A stretch of DNA of 64,000 nucleotides. Origin: Planotetraspora sp. A-T 1434. Lineage in GTDB: Bacteria; Actinomycetota; Actinomycetes; Streptosporangiales; Streptosporangiaceae. The DNA is taken from positions 682,001 to 746,000 of the forward strand of contig NZ_JAOEGB010000001.1 of the NCBI RefSeq assembly GCF_025420585.1. Direction: 5' to 3'. The notes under the pieces were generated by a model, which did no database searches, had not been told where the DNA came from, and saw nothing but the letters and a program-made list of their open reading frames with translations. Both the position numbers and the translations under genes were made by a program. The stretch's first letter is position 1. Each line of letters opens with the position of its first letter. Below are positions 54,591 through 62,489 of the stretch, in pieces.

Positions 54591-54655
54591 CCTTGGGGGG
54601 TGTCCTCTCTTGGCGGGCGTGCCCTGTAGCGCCCTCGTGTTACGGGACGGTTTTT

Positions 54656-54688
54656 AACATGTTGCCGTCCAGGTCTGACATGTTGTCA
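54656..54688. promoter_or_regulatory. Paired ACATGTTG dyads, likely Lrp-type operator
   Basis: AACATGTT (54656-54663) and TGACATGTTGTCA (54676-54688, arms TGACA/TGTCA) share ACATGTTG, and their centres are 22-23 bases, about two helical turns, apart. They lie in the 221-base gap between the Lrp-type regulator and the aldehyde dehydrogenase gene, as expected for a self-regulated divergent control site. Confidence 0.55.
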
Positions 54689-54811
54689 GCCGCATCGCTC
54701 GTGTCAAGCGATTCCGTAGCAATTTGGTATCTTAGCCACGAAATCCCTTGTCGTGGGTTCTTTCGTCTGTCAGAGTCGCGACAACTCAGCCACCTCAACA
54801 GGAGGTCAACG

Positions 54812-56245
54812 GTGACCACCCGTCTCCAGAACTTCGTGAACGGGAAGTTCGTCGACGCCGTCAGCGGTCGCTTCTCCGACGTGGTCGATCCCACGACCGG
54901 TGAGCTCTACGCGCAGGCACCGGTGTCCGGCCAGGAGGACGTCGACGCCGCCTACGCCGCCGCGACGGCCGCCTTCGAGACGTGGGGGCAGACGACGCCC
55001 GCCGAGCGCGCGACGCTGCTGCTGAAGATCGCCGACGCGATCGACGCCCGTGCCGACGAGATCAACGAGGCCGAGTGCCGCAACACCGGCAAGCCCCGCG
55101 CCCGGATGGCCGAGGACGAGACGCCGATCGCCGCGGACCACTTCCGGTTCTTCGCGGGAGCGGCCCGCACGCTGGAGGGGCCGACCGCGGGGGAGTTTCT
55201 CGCCGATCACACCTCTATGATCCGGCATGAGCCGATCGGGGTCATCGGTCAGGTCACCCCCTGGAACTACCCGATGATGATGGCCGTCTGGAAGATCGCC
55301 CCGGCCCTCGCGGCGGGCAACACCATCGTGCTCAAGCCGTCGGACACCACCCCGGTCTCGACCGTCAAGCTCGCCGAGATCATCGGTGACGTCCTCCCCG
55401 CCGGCGTGTTCAACGTCGTCACCGGCGACCGCGAGACCGGCTCCCTGGTCGTGAGCCACCCGAGCGCGAGCATGGTGGCCATCACCGGCTCGGTCGGCGC
55501 GGGCATGTCGGTCGCCAGGTCCGCCGCCGACGACCTCAAGCGCGTCCACCTGGAGCTCGGCGGCAAGGCCCCGGTCGTCGTCTTCGAGGACATCAAGGAC
55601 ATCAACGCCGTCGCCGAGGCGATCGCGGGCGCGGGCCTCTACAACGCCGGCCAGGACTGCACCGCCGCCTGCCGCGTGCTGGTGCACGAGAGCATCCACG
55701 ACGAGTTCGCCGCCGCGCTCGCTCAGGCCGCCGCCAACACGAAGCTGGGCGGCCTCGACGACGAGGACGCGTACTTCGGCCCGCTCAACAACGCGAACCA
55801 GCTCGCCCGCGTCGAGTCGTTCTTCCAGCGCGTCCCCGGCCACGCGACCGTCCTCACCGGCGGCCACCGGGTCGGCGACACGGGGTACTTCTTCGCCCCG
55901 ACGGTCGTCGACGGCCTCCGGCAGGACGACGAGATGGTGCAGGACGAGATCTTCGGCCCGGTCATCACGATCCAGACGTTCACCGACGAGGCCGACGCTC
56001 TGGCCAAGGCCAACGGCGTGCGGTACGGCCTGTCCGGCTCGGTGTGGACCTCCGACCACGGCCGGGCCATGCGGATGTCGAAGAGGCTCGACTTCGGCGT
56101 CGTATGGGTCAACACCCACATCCCCTTCGTGTCGGAGATGCCGCACGGCGGCTTCAAGCACTCCGGCTACGGAAAGGATCTGTCGGTTTTCGGGCTGCAC
56201 GACTACACCCGGGTCAAGCACGTAATGCACTACATCGGCGAATAG
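54812..56245 (+). CDS. Aldehyde dehydrogenase (4-aminobutyraldehyde type)
   Basis: A 477-residue NAD(P)-dependent enzyme. It has WNYPMMMAVWKIAPALAAGN, the Rossmann helix segment ITGSVGAG, Glu248 in HLELGGKAP and catalytic Cys283 in YNAGQDCTAAC. QDCTA with LQNFVNGKF resembles aminobutyraldehyde/betaine aldehyde dehydrogenases. Next to polyamine importer and amine oxidase genes, it probably converts 4-aminobutanal to GABA. GTG 54812 follows CAGGAGG. Confidence 0.9.
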   Translation: MTTRLQNFVNGKFVDAVSGRFSDVVDPTTGELYAQAPVSGQEDVDAAYAAATAAFETWGQTTPAERATLLLKIADAIDARADEINEAECRNTGKPRARMAEDETPIAADHFRFFAGAARTLEGPTAGEFLADHTSMIRHEPIGVIGQVTPWNYPMMMAVWKIAPALAAGNTIVLKPSDTTPVSTVKLAEIIGDVLPAGVFNVVTGDRETGSLVVSHPSASMVAITGSVGAGMSVARSAADDLKRVHLELGGKAPVVVFEDIKDINAVAEAIAGAGLYNAGQDCTAACRVLVHESIHDEFAAALAQAAANTKLGGLDDEDAYFGPLNNANQLARVESFFQRVPGHATVLTGGHRVGDTGYFFAPTVVDGLRQDDEMVQDEIFGPVITIQTFTDEADALAKANGVRYGLSGSVWTSDHGRAMRMSKRLDFGVVWVNTHIPFVSEMPHGGFKHSGYGKDLSVFGLHDYTRVKHVMHYIGE

Positions 56246-56296
56246 GTTTCGCGGCGGAGCCGTACGACCTATCGAATTAAGAGGGATAAGCCTGGA

Positions 56297-57445
56297 ATGA
56301 CAGAGATCCAGGCGGGTCCGGGGGCAGCCGTCGCGGCTGCCCCCGATTCACAAGATGTGCCCGCCATCGAGCTCGACCACGTCGTCAAGGAGTACACCTC
56401 GCACGGCGAGGTCGTACAGGCGGTCAAGGGCGTCAGCCTGACCATCGCCGAAGGGGAGTTCTTCTCCCTCCTGGGCCCGTCCGGTTGCGGCAAGACCACC
56501 AGCATGCGGATGATCGCCGGGTTCGAGGAGCCCACTCAGGGAGTGGTCAGGCTCCAAGGAGAGGACGTCACGGCCGTCCCCCCGAACAAGCGCGACATCA
56601 ACATGGTCTTCCAGTCCTACGCCCTCTTCCCGCACATGGACGTGTGGGAGAACGTGGCGTTCGGGCTCAGGCGCAAGAAGGTCGCCGACGCCGAGATCAA
56701 GCGCCGCGTGGGCGAGATCCTCGAGGTGGTCGACCTCGTCGGCCGCGAGAAGCGCCGCCCGAGGGAGATGTCCGGCGGCCAGCAGCAGCGCGTCGCCCTC
56801 GCCCGCGCCCTGGTCAACCGGCCGCGCGCGCTCCTCCTCGACGAGCCGCTCGGCGCGCTCGACCTGAAGCTCCGCCAGCACATGCAGATCGAGCTCAAGC
56901 GCATCCAACGCGAGGTCGGCATCACGTTCGTCTACGTGACCCACGACCAGAGCGAGGCGCTCACGATGAGTGACCGCATCGCCGTCATGAACGACGGCCT
57001 CGTGGAGCAGCTCGCCGGGCCCCGCGAGATCTACGAGCGGCCCGCGACCAAGTTCGTCGCCGGGTTCATCGGCACGTCGAACCTGCTGAGCGGCACCGTG
57101 CATCAGGTCAACGGCGGGACCGCCGTGCTCGACCTCGGGCCGAGCGACCGGATCCTCGCTCCCGTCGACGGCACGGCCTCCGCTGGGGACAGGCTGGACC
57201 TCACCGTACGTCCCGAGAAGATCACGATCTCGACCGAGGAGCCCCAGGGCGACCTCAGCGTCGTGCGGGGCATGGTCTCGGAGGTCGTCTACCTCGGGAC
57301 CTACAACAGCTACGCGGTGGTGCTCGCCGACGGCGCCGAGATCACCGTCTTCCAGCAGAACGCGCACGACAGCACGACAACGGCCGAGCGCGGCGACACG
57401 GTCTGGCTGTCCTGGCAGCCGCGGCACTCCTACCTGCTGCGGTAG
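56297..57445 (+). CDS. potA: Spermidine/putrescine ABC transporter ATPase
   Basis: A 382-residue ATPase: Walker [11 protein letters not shown]-loop [11 protein letters not shown], signature [15 protein letters not shown], Walker [12 protein letters not shown], and a C-terminal TOBE domain ([23 protein letters not shown]). PotA-like length and sequence. It begins the importer gene set, but the binding-protein gene lies 258 bases downstream. Confidence 0.92.
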   Translation: MTEIQAGPGAAVAAAPDSQDVPAIELDHVVKEYTSHGEVVQAVKGVSLTIAEGEFFSLLGPSGCGKTTSMRMIAGFEEPTQGVVRLQGEDVTAVPPNKRDINMVFQSYALFPHMDVWENVAFGLRRKKVADAEIKRRVGEILEVVDLVGREKRRPREMSGGQQQRVALARALVNRPRALLLDEPLGALDLKLRQHMQIELKRIQREVGITFVYVTHDQSEALTMSDRIAVMNDGLVEQLAGPREIYERPATKFVAGFIGTSNLLSGTVHQVNGGTAVLDLGPSDRILAPVDGTASAGDRLDLTVRPEKITISTEEPQGDLSVVRGMVSEVVYLGTYNSYAVVLADGAEITVFQQNAHDSTTTAERGDTVWLSWQPRHSYLLR

Positions 57446-57580
57446 ACGCGACCCCCCGCGCGAAGGCCCACGGGAACCTCCCACGCGTGAACATCCCACG
57501 CGAACCCTCCCGAGCGGACCGGGCGTTCCGAGCCCTCGCCCGCGAAGCCCCGGAGACGCGGAGCCCCAAGCGAATCCCCC

Positions 57581-57633
57581 CGAGCGAACCCTCCCGAGCG
57601 AACCCTCCCGAGCGAACCCTCCCGAGCGAATCC
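57581..57633. repeat. 14-bp tandem repeat between importer genes
   Basis: Three perfect units of CGAGCGAACCCTCC and a partial fourth lie in the potA-potD spacer (57446-57703). Related degenerate copies occur from about 57490. No gene is evident in this 258-base stretch. Confidence 0.75.
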
Positions 57634-57703
57634 CGAAGCGGAAACCGTAGCGGCACCCCCGCAGTGCGAACCGCACAGCACGACTTCCTGGAGCACGAAC
57701 CCC

Positions 57704-58963
57704 ATGACAGACTCCTTCAGGCAGGACCCCGCCTTTCTCCGTGGCCTGACCCAGGGCCGCGTCGGCCGTCGCGACGCCATGCGCCTGGCCGGGCTCTCCG
57801 TCGCCGGGCTGGCCCTCGCCGCCTGCGGTGTGCAGGGCAAGGGCGTGGCCAAGCCAAGCTCCTCGGCGCAGGCCCAGTCCGAGGTGGACAAGTACTGGTC
57901 CGGCAAGGTGAAGAACGGCCACGTCGACTTCGCCAACTGGCCCCTCTACATGGACCCCAAGCACCCCGAACTCCAGCAGTTCACCCAGCAGACGGGGATC
58001 ACGGTGACCTACAAGGAGGTCATCCAGGACAACGCGGGCTGGTTCGCCAAGATCCAGCCGCAGCTCGCGGCCGGGCAGACGATCGACTACGACCTGATGG
58101 TCGTCACCAACGGCATCCAGTTCACCCAGCTCGTCGAGCTCGGCTACCTGGTCCCGCTGGATCACTCCAAGCTCCCCAACTTCACCGCGAACGCCGGGGC
58201 CCGCTACAAGAACGAGTCGTACGACCCGGGGAACGTCTACAGCATCCCGTGGACATCGGGCATGACCGGCATCGCGTACAACCCGAAGTACATCGACACC
58301 CCGCCGACCAGCTACTCCGCCCTGTGGGACCCGAAGTACAAGGGCAAGGTCGGCATGATGTCCGACTCCCAGGAGATCGGCAACTTCGCGATGTTCCTGC
58401 TCGGCGTCGACCCGGAGAAGTCGACCCCGGCCGACTGGGAGAAGGCGGCGGCGAAGCTCAAGGAGCAGCGCGACGCCGGAATTGTGCGGAAATATTATGA
58501 TCAATCGTACGTTGACCCGCTGAGCAAGGGCGACATCTGGATCTGCCAGGCGTGGTCCGGCGACATCTTCCAGAAGAACGTCTCCGACGGCACGGACCTC
58601 AAGTTCGTGATCCCCGAGGAGGGCGCCACCATCTGGACCGACAACATGATGATCCCGAAGACCGCGGCCAACCCCGTGGACGCGATCACGCTGATGAACT
58701 TCTTCTACGACACGCAGGTCGCCGCCCACCTCGCCGAGTACATCAACTACGTCACGCCGGTCCCCGGCGCGAAGGACGTCGTCCTCGCCGACGCGAGCAA
58801 GGCCACCGGCGACGACAAGAAGCTCCTCGAGTCGGTCGCCGCCAGCCCCCTGGTCTTCCCGACGGACGCCGACTACGCCAAGCTGCGCACCTACCGGTCC
58901 TTCAAGACCACGGCGGAGCAGAAGCAGTACGAGAACCTCTTCCAGTCCATCACCACGTCATGA
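57704..58963 (+). CDS. potD: Spermidine/putrescine-binding lipoprotein
   Basis: A 419-residue solute-binding protein. The N-terminus GRRDAMRLAGLSVAGLALAAC has a twin-arginine motif (residues 22-23) and a lipobox (Cys41), so Tat export with lipidation is likely. The body is PotD-like: VDFANWPLYMD, FTQQTGITVTYKEV, YDLMVVTNG, PWTSGMTGIAYNP and AWSGDIFQ. It binds polyamines for the adjacent importer. The stop overlaps a short reading frame as ATGA. Confidence 0.92.
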   Translation: MTDSFRQDPAFLRGLTQGRVGRRDAMRLAGLSVAGLALAACGVQGKGVAKPSSSAQAQSEVDKYWSGKVKNGHVDFANWPLYMDPKHPELQQFTQQTGITVTYKEVIQDNAGWFAKIQPQLAAGQTIDYDLMVVTNGIQFTQLVELGYLVPLDHSKLPNFTANAGARYKNESYDPGNVYSIPWTSGMTGIAYNPKYIDTPPTSYSALWDPKYKGKVGMMSDSQEIGNFAMFLLGVDPEKSTPADWEKAAAKLKEQRDAGIVRKYYDQSYVDPLSKGDIWICQAWSGDIFQKNVSDGTDLKFVIPEEGATIWTDNMMIPKTAANPVDAITLMNFFYDTQVAAHLAEYINYVTPVPGAKDVVLADASKATGDDKKLLESVAASPLVFPTDADYAKLRTYRSFKTTAEQKQYENLFQSITTS

Positions 58964-59043
58964 GCGAGCGGAGCGAGCGAATCAGTGGGCGCAGTGCCCT
59001 TCGCGAATGCGACTTCGAGCCGCTAGGCGAGGAGGAGTCATGA
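58960..59043 (+). CDS. 27-residue coupled micro-ORF, copy 1
   Basis: The ATG overlaps the potD stop (ATGA), and the frame encodes MSERSERISGRSALRECDFE followed by PLGEEES. It carries its own GAGGAGGAG ribosome binding site for the next start near its end. It may be a translation-coupling spacer rather than a functional peptide. Confidence 0.35.
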   Translation: MSERSERISGRSALRECDFEPLGEEES

Positions 59044-59120
59044 GCGAGCGGAGCGAGCGAATCAGTGGGCGCAGTGCCCTTCGCGAATGCGACTTCGAGC
59101 CGCTAGGCGAGGAGGAGTCA
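58961..59120 (+). repeat. Perfect 80-bp tandem duplication between potD and potB
   Basis: 58961-59040 and 59041-59120 are identical. Each unit begins with the TGA that ends the preceding frame and finishes with GGAGGAGTCA, providing the ribosome binding site and the A of the next ATG. The exact identity shows a recent duplication. Confidence 0.97.
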
Positions 59121-59123
59121 TGA
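59040..59123 (+). CDS. 27-residue coupled micro-ORF, copy 2
   Basis: Same sequence as copy 1. Its ATG overlaps the stop of copy 1 and its TGA overlaps the ATG of potB (59120), so potD, two micro-ORFs and potB form an unbroken chain of ATGA couplings. Confidence 0.35.
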   Translation: MSERSERISGRSALRECDFEPLGEEES

Positions 59124-59983
59124 GCCGATTGAGGACGGCGCTCACGCCGTACGCGCTGATCTTCCCGGGCGGGCTCTGGCTGGCGATCTTCTTCGTCATC
59201 CCGACCGTGGTCATGCTGTCGCTGTCCCTCCAGTCCGGCGACGTGGTGAACGGTTTCGCCTTCACCTGGAACTGGCACAGCTACGCCGACGGGCTGAGCA
59301 ACTACCACGACCAGATCATCCGGTCGCTGGTGTACGGCGCGGCCGCGACGATCATCCAGATCGTCATCGGGTTCCCCGTGGCGTACTGGATCGCGTTCAA
59401 GGGCGGCAGCCGCAAGTCGCTCTATCTCTTCCTGCTCCTGCTGCCGTTCCTCGTGTCGTTCGTGCTGCGGACGATCTCGTGGCAGTTCTTCCTGTCCGAC
59501 AACGGGCTGCTCCTCGGCCCGCTGAAGAGCGCCGGGCTGGTGCCGCAGGACTTCCACATCCTGGCCACCAGCGTCGCGGTGATCGGCGGCCTGGCGTACA
59601 ACTTCCTGCCCTTCATGGTGCTGCCGATGTACGTCGCGCTGGAGCGCATCGACCCCCGGGTCCTCGAAGCGGCCCAGGACCTGTACGCCAGCAAGACGCA
59701 GACGTTCCTGCGGGTCGTGCTGCCGCTGTCGCTGCCGGGTGTGTTCGCGGGGGTCCTCATGACGTTCGTCCCGGCCACGTCGGACTACGTGAACGCGTCG
59801 GTCCTGGGCGGCACGAGCAACACGATGATCGGCAACGTCATCCAGAACCAGTTCCTGGTCAACCAGGACTACCCGGTCGCGTCGGCCCTGTCGTTCACGC
59901 TGATGGCGCTCCTGCTCATCGGCATCTTCGTCTACGCCAAGGCGCTCGGGACCGAGGACGTGCTGGAGGTGGCCGCCCGATGA
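59120..59983 (+). CDS. potB: Spermidine/putrescine ABC transporter permease
   Basis: A 287-residue membrane protein with six spans and the coupling (EAA) motif RIDPRVLEAAQDLYASKTQTFLRVVLPLSLPGV. N-terminus LTPYALIFPGGLWLAIFFVIPTVVMLSLSLQSG is PotB-like. I start at ATG 59120, at the end of the 80-bp repeat; an upstream frame from 59087 is inside the repeat. Overlaps potC as ATGA. Confidence 0.93.
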   Translation: MSRLRTALTPYALIFPGGLWLAIFFVIPTVVMLSLSLQSGDVVNGFAFTWNWHSYADGLSNYHDQIIRSLVYGAAATIIQIVIGFPVAYWIAFKGGSRKSLYLFLLLLPFLVSFVLRTISWQFFLSDNGLLLGPLKSAGLVPQDFHILATSVAVIGGLAYNFLPFMVLPMYVALERIDPRVLEAAQDLYASKTQTFLRVVLPLSLPGVFAGVLMTFVPATSDYVNASVLGGTSNTMIGNVIQNQFLVNQDYPVASALSFTLMALLLIGIFVYAKALGTEDVLEVAAR

Positions 59984-60765
59984 ACCGGGGATTGTTCAAG
60001 GGGCGCGGGCTTCAGATCTACACCTGGCTCGTGATCGCATGGCTCGTCCTGCCGATCGCCGTCATGATCCTGTTCGGGTTCAACGACACCCACGGCCGGT
60101 TCAACACCACGTGGCAGGGCTTCACGCTCAAGTGGTACGGCAAGCTGTTCGAGATCGGCGACCTGACCAGTGCCCTCGTCAACTCGATCGTCATCGCCGT
60201 GCTCACGATGGTGATCGCGGGAGTGCTTGGGTCGCTCATCGGCCTCGCGCTCGGCCGGTACCGCTTCCGCGGGGCCGGCGTCACCAACCTGATCATGTTC
60301 GCGGCGATCTCCTGCGCCGAGATCGTGATGGGCGCCTCGCTGCTCTCGCTGTTCGTCACGCTCGCCGTGCCGCTCGGGTTCTGGACGATCGTGATTTCAC
60401 ACGTCATGTTCTCGATCTCGTTCGTCGCCGTCACGGTGCGGGCGCGGGTCATGACGCTGGACGCGTCGCTGGAAGAGGCGGCGCGCGACCTCGGCGCGGG
60501 CACCTGGGACACCTTCCGCCTCGTGACCCTGCCGATGATCTTCCCGGGTGTGCTGGCCGGATCGATGCTGGCGTTCGCGCTGTCGATCGACGACTTCGTG
60601 ATCACCAACTTCAACTCCGGCGGCACGGTGACGTTTCCCCTGTGGATCTGGGGCGCCACCCGGGTGGGCATCCCGCCGCAGGTCAACGTCATGGGAACGC
60701 TGATTTTCGCGGTCGGCGTGCTGATCGCGGTGGGCAACGCCCTCCTGGCACGCCGCCGCGCCTAG
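59980..60765 (+). CDS. potC: Spermidine/putrescine ABC transporter permease
   Basis: A 261-residue PotC-like membrane protein: LVIAWLVLPIAVMILFGFND, WYGKLFEIGDLTSALVNSIVIAV, EAA motif SLEEAARDLGAGTWDTFRLVTLPMIFPGV, and IDDFVITNFNSG. It completes the A-D-B-C importer with potB. Confidence 0.94.
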   Translation: MNRGLFKGRGLQIYTWLVIAWLVLPIAVMILFGFNDTHGRFNTTWQGFTLKWYGKLFEIGDLTSALVNSIVIAVLTMVIAGVLGSLIGLALGRYRFRGAGVTNLIMFAAISCAEIVMGASLLSLFVTLAVPLGFWTIVISHVMFSISFVAVTVRARVMTLDASLEEAARDLGAGTWDTFRLVTLPMIFPGVLAGSMLAFALSIDDFVITNFNSGGTVTFPLWIWGATRVGIPPQVNVMGTLIFAVGVLIAVGNALLARRRA

Positions 60766-60802
60766 CTCGTATAGCCGTCTAGCTCGTACAGCTCGTGGGG
60801 AA

Positions 60803-62206
60803 GTGAAATGTGTGGATCCGCTGAGGGCACTCGCTGACGCGGAGCGCAAGCCGTACTGGCTGGATCGCGCGATCGCGCCCGAGCCGCTGCCGCGGCTGAC
60901 GGGCGAGGTCACCGCCGATCTGGCCGTCGTCGGGGGCGGTTTCTCCGGCCTGTGGACGGCGCTGATGGCCAAGGAGCGCGACCCCGCGCTCGACGTGGTC
61001 CTGCTGGAGGGCCGCGAGATCGGCTGGGCGGCGTCGGGACGCAACGGCGGCTTCTGCGCCGCCAGCCTCACCCACGGCCTGGGCAACGGCCTGGAACGCT
61101 GGCCGGAGGAGATGGCCGCGCTGGAGCGGCTCGGGCGGGAGAACCTCGACCAGATCGAGGCGTCCCTCGCCCGGCACGGCGTGGACTGCTCGTTCGAGCG
61201 GACCGGCGAGATGCATGTCGCGACGGGGGAGTGGCAGCTTCGCGGGCTCGACGAGGAGGCGGCCGCCGCCTCCTCGCTCGGCCTGCGCGTGGACCGTCTG
61301 GACCGCGACCAGGTGCGGGCCGAGGTCGACTCGCCGACCTACCTGGGCGCTCTGTGGGACCGCGACGGCGCGGCCATGGTCGACCCCGCCCGGCTGGCGT
61401 GGGGCCTTCGGGACGCCTGCCTCCGGCTCGGGGTGCGGATCTTCGAGCACACCCCCGCCCGGTCGCTCAGGGACGTCGGCGGCCTCCTGGAACTGGCCAC
61501 GCCGCAGGGCGCTGTCAAAGCCCGGCGGGTGGCCCTGGGCACTGGCGCCTTCTCCCCGCTGCTGCGCAGGCTGCGGCACTTCCTCGTGCCGGTCTACGAC
61601 TACGCGCTGATGACCGAGCCCCTTCCGGAGGCCCGGCTGGCCGAGATCGGCTGGCGCAACCGGCAGGGCATCGGCGACTCGGCCAACCAGTTCCACTACT
61701 ACCGGCTGACCGACGACAACCGGATTCTGTGGGGCGGCTACGACGCCGTCTACCACAACGGCGGCCTCGTCAAGCCGGAGTACGACCAGCGGGACGAGAC
61801 GTTCGTGACGCTCGCGCGGCACTTCTACGAGACGTTCCCCCAGCTCGGCGACGTGCGGTTCACCCACCGGTGGGGCGGGGTCATCGACACGTGCAGCCGG
61901 TTCAGCGCCTTCTTCGGCACGGCCTACGGCTCCCGCCTCGCCTACGCCGCCGGTTACACCGGGCTCGGCGTGGGAGCCACCCGCTTCGGGGCCAACGTGA
62001 TGCTCGACCTCCTGGGCGGTGAGGAAACCGAGCGCACCCGTCTCCGCATGGTCAGGCGCAAGCCGGTGCCGTTCCCGCCCGAGCCGGTCAGATCGGGCGT
62101 CATCCAGCTCACCCGCTGGTCGCTCTCGCGAGCCGACGCCCACCAGGGCCGCCGCAACGCCTGGCTCCGCACCCTCGACGCCCTGGGCCTCGGCTTCGAC
62201 TCCTGA
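60803..62206 (+). CDS. FAD-dependent amine oxidase (PuuB-like)
   Basis: A 467-residue DAO-family flavoprotein. The dinucleotide-binding motif VVGGGFSGLWTALMAKE is near residue 42, with GWAASGRNGGFC typical of gamma-glutamylputrescine oxidase-like enzymes, and C-terminal GYTGLGVGATRFGANVMLDLL. It probably oxidises imported putrescine (or its derivative) to the aldehyde used by the upstream dehydrogenase. No gamma-glutamylputrescine synthetase gene is in the window. GTG 60803, 37 bases after potC. Confidence 0.88.
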   Translation: MKCVDPLRALADAERKPYWLDRAIAPEPLPRLTGEVTADLAVVGGGFSGLWTALMAKERDPALDVVLLEGREIGWAASGRNGGFCAASLTHGLGNGLERWPEEMAALERLGRENLDQIEASLARHGVDCSFERTGEMHVATGEWQLRGLDEEAAAASSLGLRVDRLDRDQVRAEVDSPTYLGALWDRDGAAMVDPARLAWGLRDACLRLGVRIFEHTPARSLRDVGGLLELATPQGAVKARRVALGTGAFSPLLRRLRHFLVPVYDYALMTEPLPEARLAEIGWRNRQGIGDSANQFHYYRLTDDNRILWGGYDAVYHNGGLVKPEYDQRDETFVTLARHFYETFPQLGDVRFTHRWGGVIDTCSRFSAFFGTAYGSRLAYAAGYTGLGVGATRFGANVMLDLLGGEETERTRLRMVRRKPVPFPPEPVRSGVIQLTRWSLSRADAHQGRRNAWLRTLDALGLGFDS

Positions 62207-62218
62207 GCCCCCCTGCCG

Positions 62219-62482
62219 CGTGATCATGCACATGTTCCCGCGCGAGCCGTCCTGCCTGGCGCTCTGTGGAGCGTGATCATGCACATGTTCCTGCACGAGC
62301 GGTCCTGCCTGGCGCTTTGTGCAGCGTGATCATGCATGACGAGGCCACGCTCGACGGGCAGACACTGCATGATCACGAACAGTGTCGGCCCTGATCAGAC
62401 CGTGTGCGGCGGAATCGACGCATGATCACGGCGGGGGATCGTCCGGGTCCCCGAGCTTTCTGGGAAACCCTGCATGATCACG
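62219..62482. repeat. Intergenic array of CGTGATCATG motifs with strand switch (locus 2)
   Basis: Forward motifs at 62219, 62272 and 62325, then reverse motifs at 62366, 62419 (first two bases vary) and 62471, at steps of 53, 53, 41, 53 and 52 bp. These are the same steps as the first six motifs of locus 1 at 16074. Spacer sequences are also similar (e.g. GACGGGCAGACACTGCATGA in both). It fills the gap between two convergent genes. Confidence 0.85.
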
Positions 62483-62489
62483 GCGGGGG

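Noticed and set aside
56348-58729. 793-residue minus-strand frame opposite potA and potD
   Set aside because: It crosses two well-supported genes and the repeat spacer; the translated sequence is Val/Arg/Gly-rich shadow.
59087-59119. Earlier start for potB inside the 80-bp repeat
   Set aside because: The ATG at 59120 has the GGAGGAG ribosome binding site at correct distance and gives a standard PotB N-terminus; the upstream extension is translated repeat.
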